Assembly: GCA_001247695.2 (NCBI GenBank)
Contig: LGRX02034716.1
Location: 1 to 64,000 of the forward strand
DNA from: Cymbomonas tetramitiformis
Taxonomy: Eukaryota > Chlorophyta > Pyramimonadophyceae > Pyramimonadales > Pyramimonadaceae
Direction of reading: 5' to 3'
Length of the DNA: 64,000 bases
Both the position numbers and the translations under genes were made by a program. Below are positions 22,440-35,814 of this stretch, piece by piece. The notes below the pieces were generated by a model. The model was given only the letters and a program-made list of their open reading frames with translations, ran no database searches and was not told the origin of the DNA. How positions within the stretch are numbered: position 1 is the first letter of the stretch; each line of letters starts with the position of its first letter.

Positions 22440-23090
22440 TTTTTTATATGACATAATGTGATATGACATATCATAATGTTCCCTATACTTTACAATTGTT
22501 GATTTCTGATTAGGACAACTCGCTGTCTAAGTTGGACACTTTGTCACATTTGTCACTAACTTTTAATTAGTCATATATTTGACAACTTAAACTTTATTAT
22601 TGATGACTCATCTTTGACTAGATATTTTTGAAAGTTAGTCAGCAATGATTGTTAACTGATTGATAATTAAGATTACACAAGATCTTTCAAGATGTGCACA
22701 ACATTCTTTGTTAAAAAGCTTTGGGGGGTTGTGGTTAGCTCATTCTTGTCGTCTAAGAGTTCGTTCCATAAGCGTACTCTCAAAGTCCCAAGTTTTGAGC
22801 AGATTTGTATTTTATATTGGATATATTTTATAACGTTTTTGTAAGGACAAGGAGGTGTACTTTACGGACTTCCTCAAAAGTGTAACTCCAAGGCTCTAAG
22901 GTGTGCCCACTTATCACATTTGTGGAATTAATCGGGGCACTGTCTTGCTCAGTATATTGAGTTGACACAATCCCCCCGCGGTGGTTGATACCGTCCTAAG
23001 GTTTTCCAGGGCCCTTTACAGTGGGTGCCCCTGTTTCAGCGTTGTGTACCCGTGCGCGGCGCGACAGGGAGTATAAGAAATTTATATTAT
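22440..23090 (+). repeat. Diverged dispersed repeat, copy 2
   Basis: Collinear with 16140-17165 (see shared blocks there). Both copies flank the region holding the unknown paralogues and gypsy fragments. The first part is AT-rich. Confidence 0.5.
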
Positions 23091-24650
23091 CTTAAAATTG
23101 CCTCTTATTTCACTAATTAAATATTTTGACTACCGATCCCGAAAAAATGACTACAGCCCCCCATATAACCAGACGCTCCAGGAGTATGGCCATATTTTAT
23201 TTGAAAAGTTGAAGGTGAGAGTTTATCTATCTGCTCATAAACTCGTTGCCATGCACGTTTGCATGCAATATTCCTGGAAAAGGTCAAGCTAACAGATTGA
23301 AATAAAGGCTTGAATCTGTAGTCCCATCAGCTGCAGATCAACAGATCCTGCTGGAGCACCTAACCACCAATCAAAGGCTATAAGTTGACACATATGGACA
23401 TGCATTTGTTTATTCGTTAGACTAGTGTCGACACTTGGCAGATATTTTTTTAACGAGGGTGACATAAATACTTATCTCTGGGTTTCATTTAAACACTTGC
23501 TGTGTGTCAACATCTACAAACTCAGCGATGGACATCTGTTATGATAACCCAGGGCATGGAGAGAAACCTGGCATCAATGACGTCTCTATCTATGGAGTGA
23601 TTGAACCATTTTCCAAGGTAGATGCAGAATGCGCGGGTGTCTTAATAAGATGTGCATTTGATTGGTGGCACGCTCGGATGGTGAAGATTGTGTCAAGCAT
23701 TTGGTGAATGAGAGGAGTGTGCTTTTGGGTGGAAGCTCTTTTTCCATGACCGCTTGGTGCATCCCATATGTCAAACACGGGGAAAGATGTCGGGTGAAAA
23801 TGCGTGTTTATTTCCTGGTCTACGGATATCTTTATCACAGCGCAGCCAGAGCTGGCAGTGTGTCACCCGTGCCCCTAAGGAACGGCGCGTGGTTTGCTGC
23901 CGCCACACCACCAGATCCAGCACTACCCAACCTGAGGATGCATTATAGTCAGAGACAGAGGATCTGCTGGTAAGGCGGATACTGATGAGCAAGCATCTGG
24001 TGGTACCGGTGAGTTGTCCCATACAACATCGGCACCACCAGGTAGGTACGGGAACACCTCCAGCATCGCCTGTGTGAGGGCAGTCGAGGTGGTACATATC
24101 GGCTGCATAAATGCAGATGTCCACACGACACATGACCAGTTCCGACACGCAGTCGCGGATGTGAACGGGCCCCCATAATAGATGCCGCAGTGATAACACT
24201 CGCAGAAGCGGCACACTGCAATTTGTAGCAGATTGAAGCCACTGCCAGGCTTACTTATGCCTTCTATGCCCAAGCCATACAGCACAAACCCGCCGAGCGC
24301 CCTTCGGGGCAGAGTCCTCGTTTTAGTCATCGATGGTGTAGCCAGTGTCTTCCTCGATGTCGCATGCAAGGAGGACACACAACGAGCGGGGGCAATACCA
24401 AAATCAAGGTATGGCAAACGCGAGGTCAAAAAGTGCTCGGAAAACGCAAAACTGTTTTATTTGATATTTCGGTTTTAAATGCATTCATTTTGGCCCTCAA
24501 AACTTTTGAGAGTCATCGGACATCATTTTAACCCTTATAAATCGCAATAATCAAGCGTAACACGTTACATGTAACGCATTACAATGTGTTACACAAACCC
24601 CTAATGTCATTTTGGGTGTCTAAACGTGCCCCCGCAAGGCAAGTACGTCG
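23091..24650. other. No confidently supported gene; one candidate minus ORF
   Basis: A minus-strand frame (23923-24429, 168 codons) is rich in Cys and Trp around CRFCECYHCG and could be part of a cysteine-rich protein. No family was recognised and no splice links were confirmed. Otherwise nothing supported. Confidence 0.3.
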
Positions 24651-24651
24651 C

Positions 24652-25365
24652 TAACCATTTTCGGCTATGCCGAATCCGATGGCGACGTCCGTTTTCACCG
24701 GTTAGAGCCGTATAGGGCGCCACACCATGCTCGAGGTGGGCCGAGACAAATCAGCCTGGCACTGCTTCGTGCGCACGCTCTAGCCAGGCACGCGTGTTTC
24801 GCTATCCCGCGCTATAAGGTGTGATGCACCGACCGGGTCCCAACAAGGTGAATATGTTTCTAACCATTTTTTACCATGCCGAATCCGATGGTGACATCCG
24901 TTTTCACCGGTTAGAGCCATATAGGGCCCCACACCATGCTCCACGGTGGGCCCAGGCAAATCTTCCTGAGAACAGACACACCTTCACTTCGGCGGTGCTT
25001 AGAAAATAGCTCCGGATTATTTTGCACATCACGAACCCTTTCACCTCCCTCCATATGCATCCAATAACACGTGTGCAACGTGCCGGGCGTGTACACTCGC
25101 TAGATTCCGAATGGTCACGCACGGACGTGCCGCACGCGACACTGCTCTGTGAGCAGGCTCTGGCCAGGCACGCGCGTTTCGCTATCCCGCGCTATAAGGT
25201 GTGATGCACCGACCGGGTTCCCACAAGGTGAATATGTTTCTAACCATTTTCGACCATGCCGAAAACGATGGTGACATCCGTTTTCACCGGTTAGAGCCAT
25301 ATAGGGCCCCACACCGTGCTCCAGGGTGGGCCCAAGCAAATCTGCCTGAGAACAGACACACCTTC
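24652..25365. repeat. Complex tandem repeat, ~110-bp core in three copies
   Basis: A core beginning CTAACCATTTT and running through TCACCGGTTAGAGCC recurs at about 24652, 24862 and 25242. The last two copies also share an upstream ~80-bp block with TTTCGCTATCCCGCGCTATA, giving a ~380-bp higher-order period. Confidence 0.75.
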
Positions 25366-25669
25366 CACACCATCTATTGCTAAATCATTAAGTAATTTGT
25401 AAATCACTAACAGGAAGCACTCCATACCCCAAATTGTATTAATCAAGTCATGACTACTCAACAACTCGCATTCATCAAATCTACTAATCTACCATTATAT
25501 TCACCGATGAACGAAGAGCCCTGAATTAATACATACAAACATGCAAACAATCATAATATTTGTGCAACGTTGCATGCACTTGAAAAATATTATTATTTAG
25601 ATACAGAACTGGTGGTGGCACATTTTGTATACGGTGCACCGATCTTTTTTTTCCGGTCATTAGCTAGAT

Positions 25670-26682
25670 TCAGGCACCTAGCACACGGGCCCTCCTATCA
25701 GCAAGCGGTGCTTCGTCGCTACTGCTTGACTCGTCATCCTCACCATCTTGGCCACGTTCCTCCTGCTCAGATTCACTTTCGGAAACTGGAGGGGTTGCAT
25801 CCTCCTCCTCGACTCGGCAGTTGGTTACCCCTTCGATATACGGGGGATACAGAGCGCGCTTCGCTGGATCTGGCAGAAACTTGCTCAAGATGTGTAAATC
25901 TACCACCTTGGCTTGAGGCAAGGGCAGTGGCCCATCATACAGAGTGAAGCATGGATCACTAACCGGGACAACCTGCGTTGAGAGGGGCGTTAGGTCATGA
26001 GTGCGCACTCCACTTCCCCACAAGCGACGGTCTGGTGCGTTCCTGCGGAGATCGACGATGATCCAACATTCAGGGAAGATATCTTCCTGGGATTGGCCGG
26101 CCCGGGGCCGTGTCACGGAGGCCCGGGCCGAAGGAAAAGTTGCGGATGGGCCAAGTCGCATTGATGGGCAAATCGATAAATTTCCAAAATTTTATCGATT
26201 TTTGACAAATTGCCATACTTAAAATTAAAATTTTGCGCCTGCGGCGGGCAATTTTGGGTAAGGGCCGAGACGGGCCGAAATGTGGCCGAAGTAAATTCCC
26301 AATGCGGGCCGAGTCACCTCCGCAGAAGATATCTACCCTGCCAACATTCCTTCGGGTCCAAACTCCGACGCAGCCAAACTTCACCTGGATGGTATGCCAT
26401 CTTCGGCCGGCCGTTTGCATTCATCACCGGCCCATTCGGGCCGACCAGCTCACCATACCCATAATTAAACCAGTGAAACTCTGACATGTTCATCTTCACT
26501 CCCTGTTCATCTGCGCGGGTGCTCTGCACATACCGCTGTGCAAGATATTCTCCCCATTTCTGATGTTCAGCTTGAGGAAACTCGACACACTCAAACAGGT
26601 GCTTCCGATTAGCAGCTTTCGCGATAGTGATCCAATCTGTCATATCAGAGATAACGGACCACTTTTTGGCTTCTCGTTGAGT
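25670..26682 (-). pseudogene. Unknown gene exon(s) interrupted by a hAT miniature element
   Basis: A minus-strand frame enters at 26682 after a strong acceptor (T-rich tract then TATAG), runs to 26341, is cut by the 270-bp element at 26071-26340, and continues to a stop at 25670. Ignoring the insert and one copy of its target duplication, the frame stays open across the joint (PKECW then IIVDLRR), so the insertion hit a coding exon. The protein is not recognised. It has an N-terminal aromatic-rich part (EFHWFNYGYGELVGPNG) and an acidic C-terminus (SESESEQEERG, DDESSSSDEA). The 5' part is missing, possibly lost to the R1 repeat next door. Confidence 0.6.
26071..26340. mobile_element. hAT-type miniature element, 270 bp
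   Basis: Ends CAGGGAAGATATCTTC and CAGGGTAGATATCTTC (inverted). Flanked by an exact 8-bp duplication, CCAACATT (26063-26070, 26341-26348). CAGGG-type ends with 8-bp duplications are typical of hAT. A relative lies at 40161-40346. Confidence 0.85.
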
Positions 26683-26748
26683 CTATACAAACGAAAAAAA
26701 AGAAACTTAAAAAAAATGGAGTGTCCGGTTACGAATGATAGCAGCGGT

Positions 26749-27475
26749 GTTTAAATTTTGCTAATCTGAACAGCGTTCTGATTGATCACAAAGCAGAGAT
26801 CTCCGTAACGCTAGCTCACATCAATTCATACTCGTGAAAAGTAATTTTTAACGTGCTACCAACCACAAATCGTGGCACAGATCAATACTAGCTAACTATG
26901 ATCCTCCTGCGTGCCTGCCACCTCAGTCGCGCTGTGTCAATCGTTCGTGCTTCCACAAATCCCGGTTCGTCCTCCTTGAATACTGCCAGCTTCATAGCAT
27001 TCTCAGTTGAGCCTTAAGAAATTCCAGAAAAACGTAGCATACTTACTTCATTTGGCGGACTCCAATTCCTTCGTCCCCTCACCGTAGCGCATCGCGTTGA
27101 CGCCGGCCGTCACGTCAAGGGAAGCCGAGAGTTGCCAGCGGTGAAGCGGAATAAATACAAGACCAACAAAATCACAAGTAGGTAAAAACGCCACGAATTA
27201 ATTACCTGCAGTGGAACAACAACACTTCAGTAATTTCAGGAGTACACCGTGCTTCACCACCGGCATGCTCCCGAGACTGCAGAAGTGGACAGCGTTCGTG
27301 CTCTTGACGTCCTCGACGCACCAGTCCATACCACCAGATCCAGTCGTACACCCCAGGTCTCCCAAGCACCAGCGCCGTCGTCGTCCCACCAGCTGCAGTA
27401 AAAATGCGTCGCGTTCGCTACGTCGTCTAGAGAGTCGAAAGAACGAACGCGCGACACTGCGCACCAAAACATGCA
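26749..27475 (-). repeat. R1 dispersed repeat, copy A (partial)
   Basis: About 725 bp matching the R1 copies at 44935, 45976 and 34514/38796. It ends at the GCGCACCAAAA point, beyond which the others continue. Somewhat more diverged than the other copies. Confidence 0.85.
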
Positions 27476-30061
27476 GACAAGAAGGGCACGCACCGCACCG
27501 AACCCAGTGTCGTTTGGCAAATACGTGTGCCCAGTGGGTGGGACCTTCACATCCATGCGCTCGTACATGTACAGCTCTGGAATATCTGGGGCTGTCACAC
27601 TGCAGTTGTAGCGAAGCATGGTGCCGTTGTTGCATTGGCTGAAAGTTCCGTCGTACCATTTGTTCAGGTGTACAACACCAGAAGGGTACAGTAGTTTTAA
27701 TGGTGATAGGGCTCTACAGGAACACAGTTGTCGGCTCCCTTTTTCGCGATACGTTAATTCCAAAAGTATAAAACGGCATGCAACGATGCGCAGCAGAGAA
27801 AATGCTATACATGAACGTCGCTAAAATTCGGAGATAGAATGCCTCGCCAACGGTCAACTTCGGTGTGCGTAAGTTGCCCCCAAAGTCTTGAGTCTGAGTC
27901 TCCGATCCTTTGATGCTATTGTACCCTGGCTTCTGCACTGGCTTAATTTGTAGAGGATCGCTGAATGCAAGTTCAGCTGTCTGAATATCAAAGTTACGCG
28001 AATCGTAGCTTTCGTCGGCAATACGCTTGTGGTCGCTAAATGCTTTGGAGATTTGTTCCTCTAGGGGAGACCCAGGCTCCGCACTACTCATCTGGTGCTT
28101 AAAGTTATCGCATTTATCGCAAGTGTCCACTTTCACCTGACCAAAGCTCAAGTCGTAGATACGAAGAGCTTTACGATAAGCCGAATATGTGTATGGGGGC
28201 TTTAAGCGGTTGTCCTCTTGTAGTGCAAGCGGGGACTTTTCCGATCGCTGTCAAGTGATTCCCACCACCCTATAGCGTCTGCCTGCTGTGCAAACTCCGA
28301 GGATTATTGATGATAGTAAAGTTGTCATATCTTCGCAAGGTACAGGTCTGGGTTCAAGAAGTACCGAGCCTTTCCAGCGTTCATGTTGTCGGAGTAATGG
28401 CTGCGTTCCCTGCGCATCCATGGTTGAAAAATAACATAATAATCATTTCCGTATATGCGTGTGCGTGTGATAAGAACGCGATAAGATAAAATGTAATACG
28501 AAGTTACGTGCGTATATCGATGAGTGTACCCCACGCACACTCAAAAAATTCGTTACACACCTTGGGGAAGACTTGATGTGTTCCTTGATGCTAGTTCGAC
28601 ACAACGCGCCTTTACTTTTCATCTTCACTGCGCCTTGATTTGCAGCATATGTGGGCAACACAACCACAGAACGGTCTCAACAAAATATACTAGACAACAT
28701 TTTGTCGCACTTCCCAAGCCCAAACGTATTTCGGAAAAACGGTTTGCATACAACGCGAGGTGGCTCATTTACACTTTCACTTGGTAATGTGAACTTAGCC
28801 TTCTTCAAGGAAGAGGGAGACGTCGATTTAATTTGCTCGATAATAGTCTTAAAATATTCTTGTCCCTCTGCAAAGTTAGGGCAACCTTGCGAGACACCGC
28901 GGCACACGACCTCTTCGGCAAATCTGTGGTTGCGAAGTCCACCCTGAAGGTCAACAGCTCCAATATTCAGACGGCAGTACACACATAGCATGTCCGGGTT
29001 ATAGAGCGCACGATGTTGGCGGCGTTCGAGGAATCCGGTCTTGACAGTGAGGGCGTTCCTACTCTTAATAAAGCCATTCAAAAACGTCCTACTCGCTTGC
29101 ATTCCTCCCCCCACGACTTGGGAATATGTACTTGAAAGTTGCGAGCGCAGGTTTTCACGATGCGCAAGGGAAACCTCCTTACAATCAAGGGCGCACTTGC
29201 TATTACACACTTCAAGGTATGTCTTACGCGAGGTTGACTTTACACAAAACTTCTGATTTTCTAGATCGTGAGATATAAGCGATTTAAGTTTCCGCTTATG
29301 TATGGGTAAGTATGGGAGATAACTGAGCGGTATCGACCATAACTTTTCAATGCCTGGGACAATTGCATACCCGGAGTACGCAATATGTTTAGATTGCTTT
29401 GAGCGACATGTTTATCGAATAAAAATATTTTCGGAAGTTTTGTGTAAAGTCGACCTTGCGTAAGACATAGCTTGACTTGGTCGTGTGCTTTTAAAGCGGA
29501 CGAGAAAATGAAACCAGCTGCATGTTTGACCATTTGCTTTGTGTTACCTATATTCGCCACCTTGCGTTTCTGAGGAGTCGTGTGTACTGCGATACTCTGA
29601 GTTTGTTCACGACTGGGAGGAAGCACATGGGATAGAGCTGCTTCTTTCGTTGGAGCGAGGTCACTAGCAATCTGGTGACGAATTTGATGTTCACCCTCAG
29701 TGTTACTAGCTAGGCCCACGCCGTGCACTCTACTTCCTCCACTGATACTCATCTCACCGATCTGTCGACTGTGCCTTCGCTTCCGGCGGTCAATCAAGAT
29801 CTCCTCACGCATTTCGCCCTCAAGAAGCTCTAAGCGCGACCCTATCCAAGAAAAGTCATTGTAGCACGGTGTGGAACCAGGTGCCAATTCAACCCACTTA
29901 AAAGGTTGTGCATCACCCTTTTTGTACCCTACAATTTTGGCAGGCCAATATCCCTCAGGTGGCAATGAATCGCTGAAGTCGGGGTAGTCTACAGTAGTCA
30001 GTCGTAGCCTGCGCCCAACAAGATGGCTCATGGTTCCGTCAAAAACAGCGCGCTCACACAA
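27476..30061 (-). pseudogene. Decayed DDE-type transposase gene with insertions
   Basis: Pieces of one protein lie in order on the minus strand. They are an N-terminal SH3/Tudor-like segment (GYWPAKIVGYKKG, W.ELAPG), then CNSKCALDCKEV, VVCKPFFRNTFGL, VDTCDKCDNF, PKLTVGEAFYLR, FYTFGI, KWYDGTFSQCNNGTM and finally GHTYLPNDTGFG. This order matches a widespread uncharacterised eukaryotic DDE-like transposase family, from recall of family motifs and not a search. The frame is cut by a 262-bp miniature element (29213-29474) and several frameshifts or introns, and the 3' end is lost at the R1 copy. Not expected to be active. Confidence 0.6.
29213..29474. mobile_element. 262-bp miniature element with 4-bp target duplication
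   Basis: Inverted ends CAAGGTATGTCTTACGC and CAAGCTATGTCTTACGC. Flanked by ACTT on both sides (29209-29212, 29475-29478). Leaving out the element and one ACTT restores an open frame across the transposase fragment. Same family as the 44857-46922 element. Confidence 0.8.
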
Positions 30062-31894
30062 ATATGAAACTACTTATTACTGTGCCGTAATTCATTTCCG
30101 CGTTTGGGAATAATACAGTATTCACTTGCCGTACGGTACTTCATTTTTGCGTTTGCTCCGCTGGAGCATTTGGAGCATTTGGAGCGTTTGCTCCATGATC
30201 ACGAGGTCGACACTATTGGCTCCCTACCGCGGAGTCACCGTCAACGGCATCGCGACCCTACCCGATCCGGGAACAACATCGCCATTTCCAGGCGATCTAG
30301 AGTTTGGTTTTACCGAGCACTTTTTTACCTCGCGTTTGCCATACCTTGAAATCCTCTGGTGGCGGGTCGTATAGAATGGGCTCTCCGCCGCCCAAGGCAG
30401 AGCGGACCGACCGGCAGCTCGGCGCAGTATTTGTGATAACTCCCTAGCACATTATTTTTCCAAATCCAAGCTCAACGGGTATTCACCAAGTGAACATATT
30501 TATCACCCACTCACCCATTATATGTGGTTGATGGGCGGTGAGCACTTTTGAATGCACTCAAGCTACTGCTGTACATGCAAACATTTACAAATTATAATTA
30601 TATAATCAGACGTTATACAAACTCGTTATCATAAACGAATTATGATTGTATAAGTGTGTGTCCATGCATGAATAACAATCATATATCCAGCTAATCCAAG
30701 TTATATGGATGTACATGTGATGTGTTATCGTGAAGCAGCCACCCGCAACAATCGAACACTGCTGCTTGTTTGCAATTGTAACAGGATAAATGTGATATAC
30801 AAGAGACCAGGTGACTTGTTGGCTCGCAGTATCGAACTAGAGCACATCGGTTTGCGCATGCACATAATAAACATATGTATGGCAGTATTGGTTCGCCTTG
30901 TTTGAGAATCGTCATGGGTTCTGGTGACTGCTTGAACTTTGAGGGTCTTGCTGTGACACTTGCTTCTTGTTCGGATTTTGTAGCCGTATTTTCCTCTGCA
31001 TCATCATCACACACGATCAGCACAATCTTAAGGCGGCATGCATCTACTGAACATGCGTTGGTCGGCACATACAAGTGCGTTATAGTGAGCTGCAGTTGTT
31101 ATCTAAAATGATGATGACACAGCACAATACTCACTCCTTTGTTACCGAAAAACACTACATTATGAATGGAGGTCCTGAAAGTCCGCTAGTTAAAATCGTA
31201 ACTGACACGGTGCCTGACGTTCTATTCAATTTTTAATGCACGCCCCAAAATTTAAATTCCTGCCACGACGGAAAAATATTCATCGTGGACACCGAGGAGT
31301 TGCGTTCCCTCGACGCATGACACTGCGCGGAGGCGAATCCGATATGACTCTTCCAATTCCGCCGAGGACCCGATTCGACTCTCGTCTGCATGACACTGAC
31401 CAATCCAGAGAGATCCAGACGAGAGACATAGACATGATACGATTGTCAAGACAGGGAAGGCCTGACAACTATTACGAACTGCCTGTTGTTGCTTTCAACA
31501 ATTTCCATGCTCAATTGTAATTTGTTAAATGCGGAACGCTTTCTACCCCGCAGCGTGCCCATATCCAGCGAAGTCAAAAATTCTAAGATGATGTATTAAT
31601 TTAAGTTGCCTGCTGCTATATGATATTATCACACATTCATGCTGAGTATGTGGGTACCCGGTTCGCGCAGAATTATAACCTATGTCGCAACTATTGGAAG
31701 TTTCAAAAACCTCAAATTCAGCCCGCTATACCTACTTGAACGCGTCAGCCCACAGCGAGATGTGTGGCTGACCGTTCACTCTGTACAATTTATTTTGGAA
31801 CGATGAAACATATGAAAACTATTTTTGCTCACGCCTCCCTCACCCGATGCGCACGCTCGCTTGCAAGCGAGTGCGCGGTTGAGGGAAGAAACCC
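30062..31894. other. No supported gene
   Basis: AT-rich intergenic DNA. A short region near 30160-30195 repeats GGAGCATTTGGAGC. Plus ORF 31236-31520 (94 codons) is Arg-rich without a recognisable domain and is not called. Confidence 0.5.
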
Positions 31895-32236
31895 TAGCGG
31901 AAACGTGGACGCGGTTGACACCCGCGTTTCCGCTAGAGGTGAGAATGCACTGTCAGATGCTCAGAATGTTTGTCTTATGCGAATATGATATGCGTGATAT
32001 GTTCATGCTGTGCAATATGCGCCCCTGCTGGACGTGAGTCGAGATGGCTGGCTCGAATCACGTGGCAGAAACGTGGACGCGGTTGACACCCACGTTTCCG
32101 CTAGAGGTGAGAATGCACTGTCAGATGCTCAGTATGTTTGTCTTATGCGTATATGATATGCGTGATATGTTCATGCTGTGCAATATGCGTCCCTGCTGGA
32201 CGTGAGTCGTGACGGCTGGCTTGAATCACGCCCATT
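31895..32236. repeat. 168-bp tandem repeat, two copies
   Basis: Units starting at 31901 and 32069 are near-identical over ~165 bp. Each contains a short foldback around ACGTGGACGCGGTTGACACC and the GAAACG/CGTTTC words. Confidence 0.85.
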
Positions 32237-34120
32237 TACCCCCCTCACAATAACCGTCCAGCATCCTAATTGCTGGACGGATTTTACGCGCGCAAAAGTA
32301 TGTTGTTCCTAACACCATTTATAAAGTATATGCAAACGTATGTCGTGTTTGGTATACGGTAGTATACCCAACAAAACACCACTGAACAGTGACTTACGGG
32401 CCGCTATCCAGCAGTCAAGCAGGGAAGTGAGCGCGATAGAAGGTCAGCCTGCTTTTTTGACGTCTATCGTCTAAATGGATTGGTGTCTTCACTTTTTCAG
32501 ATGAAATATTCATGCTAACGTAATCAGAAGTTCGATGAATGATGTCCAATCGCAACAACGCCATCGCCACCACGCAACATGCCTCAACCTGCTTTCGCAT
32601 TTCAAGAGACTGTTCGTTTCAGTTCATTGTGGCAATTAGCCCAATCAGCATTCATCATGTTGTCAGACCGACATGGCCGCTCATTTCTGCCCTATAATCC
32701 ACCGTAAAAAAACAGAAATCTGTCGGTAGATATCGTCGCGATCAAAATGGCCGCTCACTTCCGCCCCGAACTAGCGGACTTGCATGACCCCCATTCAGAA
32801 TGTAGTGATATATATAGACATATACCCTCATTCGTGGCATGCATATAAATGCCGATTTGGTTAAACATGGAATAGCGCATGCACAATATATATACTATTC
32901 CGTGATAAGAGGTGCTGTACCATTGAAGGCTTCTCGGCAATAAGGTATGATAAGCCATATCCAGTGGAATGACCAGCCTCAGACCGCGTCTTTATCAAAT
33001 GCGCAGGACGAAATTCCAGCATGCACTTCTTCAGCACCTATGAACACACACACACACACACAGTGGATGCGAATCGTGATAGACCGTATATTGAGTCCAC
33101 AATAACGTACGTGTTAAGGCATTCATATTGCATACTATGTAGTATGATCAGCTATTGTATTACCAGCATTCACATTAGCATTAGCATTAGCATTAGTGGT
33201 ACATATGCGCCGTAGTGTGTCTGTAGTTGTGAAGCATTAATGCATGCATGTTGATAGGAAGACAGTGTTGCAACTCGATCCTTCTGTCCTTTTAACACAG
33301 TATTCTGATCCACACTTAAGAGTTGAGGGTACTACGCCGTGGAAAAAGTTGGCCACTTGCTGAAATCCCCTTGACAGACGCTACGATTAACAATATCTGA
33401 CGATCCAGAAAAAGTCGGACAAATGAAGTGGCGACATCTAAAACGTCCGATTTTCACAAGAGACGGTCCTCAGGTCAAGGAACCGTTATCCTGCTTTCAA
33501 GAAAACTTCGAGAACGCTCGTTTCCTGAATTTAGACAGTGCTGGAATTTGCTGGATCGGGTGCATATCACGTCATGAAAGAGAACTCTATTATGTCATGC
33601 TGGCGAAAATGAATACGATCGCGTCACGAAAATCTCTTCCAACTGCCGTAGATCGATTATTCAGATTATCCCAGTCCGCCTATATTTTTACATCGTTCCG
33701 ATGAAAATTACGTACCATATTTCCCATTCACATATCATTAATATGATGACGTGTCCGACCTCACTGTCGAATGTGCGGCCAACCAGATATTCATACGAGG
33801 AAAACAGAATCCGCTTGCATTCTTTCGCATTCACCTCACTGCGAAGACCACTGAACTGAGCGCCCCGTAAGTCACTCTTCAGCGGCCGTTGTGTTTGGTA
33901 TAATCCCGTATACCAAACACAACGTAGCTTTGCATATGCATTCTAAAGTATGTTCGGAACCTCATATTTCTTGCGCGCGCAAGATCCGTTCAGATTCTAG
34001 GAGTCTGGACGCGGCGCGTTAGAGGGGATGTATGATTTTGTCATTCGTCGAGTCCGCTGACTCGACTCACGCGCAGCAGCGGAGGAAACGTTGCGTGTTA
34101 TTCTTAAAATTGCATATTTA
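32140..34120. repeat. Diverged long inverted repeat, ~2 kb apart
   Basis: Blocks at about 32260-32420 and 33850-34000 match in inverted orientation: GTGACTTACGG.CGCT, TTTGGTATACGG, GCATATGCAAA-like and GCGCGCAA. The arms are diverged, so this may be an old inverted-repeat transposon. The centre has only a 93-codon ORF (33423-33704) with no recognised domain. Confidence 0.5.
33046..33061. repeat. CA microsatellite
   Basis: (CA)8 or so. A second simple repeat of ATTAGC hexamers lies at about 33173-33200. Confidence 0.9.
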
Positions 34121-35071
34121 ACAAATGACATTTGAACATTGCAAAATGCGCCCCTTGCAAAACGCGACAGACATAGACAGTCTCGTCGACCGTGAATCCG
34201 TGATACGTGAAGAGTCAATAATTGAAACGATAGCGACAGCAAATCTTTGACAATGACCTACCGTATTGCATATGCCACCGCAGGATCAAATCTAAATATT
34301 ATAATATTTAGATAGAGACTTAGAGAGCAACTTACAGTTTAATATAAATGTCCCCAAGTTGGTGAACACCCGTGAAGTATAAATATGCGCCAACTTTGAA
34401 TACTATAAATAGGACAGTAAACAGGACACGTACTTCGATTCCTTTCACGTGCTGACGTGTCAGTAATTTCTTAGTGACTGAATCGTGAACAACTCGAATT
34501 AAAGTTGAAGATCAACGCGCCACTATTGCGAGGTGGTCGACGCGGGGCTGAGTATTGAGGAGAAGGGGCTCGAAAGAGGTACCTCTCATGTTGCTGTGAT
34601 TGAAGGAAGAGGCTTGAAGCACTTTTGGAGATTACAGTTGTGGGTTGGCATATTGAAGGGAGCGTGGCACGCCGGGCGAACCAGCAGAATATTTACGCAC
34701 AGAGGAATTTTTATCAGCTTTCAAAACTGACGAGGTTACGAGGTTACGAGGACCCGAGTTTTTCAAAACTATACGTAGTTTAATATTGCCACCACTGTGA
34801 AGGACCCATGAATACAATCAGTTAAAACGGCCTTAAATTTTGCATGATTTTATTGTATACGTTTCTCGAAAAATGTATTTTGTGACACACCCTTGATATT
34901 TTTTTCAGTTTGAGTATTTTATGACTTTCCTAGGTGAAAGGTACCACTTGTTTAAGGCAAACCGATGCCTGCACCATCAAGACTCTTAGTTACAACATAC
35001 TAACAATGAACAAACCAAGTTTGGTAATTTCTGCACCTCAATACTAACGCAGCAAAGCTGCCCCTTTGGTA

Positions 35072-35745
35072 GTGAGTTTCAGGTAGAAAAATTTGTTTAT
35101 GAAATAGTGAGTAAAAATCATGTAGTAATAATTGTTCATAAAATAGGGAGTAAAAATTAGGCAGAAATAATTGTTTACAAAACAGTGAGTAAAAAAGTTG
35201 CTCTTCTTTCCGCTCTACAAATCGTTGAGAGACTTAGAAAAAATAGCGAGTTTGAAGAGCGAAAAAAAGAGCAACCTTTTTACTCGCTATTTTATAAACA
35301 AATATATCTGCATGAATCGGGGAGAAATAATTGTTTATAAATGGTGAGTTTCAGGTAGGAATATTTGTTTATAAAGTAGTGAGTAAAAATCATGTAGTAA
35401 TAATTGTTCATAAAATAGGGAGTAAAAATTAGGTAGAAATAATTGTTTACAAAACAGTGAGTAAAAAAGTTGCTCTTCTTTCCGCTCTACAAATCGTTGA
35501 GAGACTTAGAAAAAATAGCGAGTTTGAAGAGCGAAAAAAAGAGCAACCTTTTTACTCGCTATTTTATAAACAAATATATCTACATGAATCGGGGAGAAAT
35601 AATTGTTTATAAATGGTGAGTTTCAGGTAGGAATATTTGTTTATAAAATAGTGAGTAAAAATCATGTAGTAATAATTGTTCATAAAATAGGAGTAAAAAT
35701 TAGGTAGAAATAATTGTTTACAAAACAGTGAGTAAAAAAGTTGCT
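35072..35745. repeat. 272-bp tandem repeat inside the Mutator-like element
   Basis: Units begin at 35072, 35344 and 35616; period 272, ~2.5 copies. Each has GAGTAAAAA words and an inverted pair around AAAGTTGCTCTTC and GAGCAACCTTT. Confidence 0.9.
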
Positions 35746-35814
35746 CTTCTTAAGTCTCTCAACTGCAAAGGCAAAGAAGTGCTTATTCTCGAGGAAAGCA
35801 CGCATACTTTTTTG

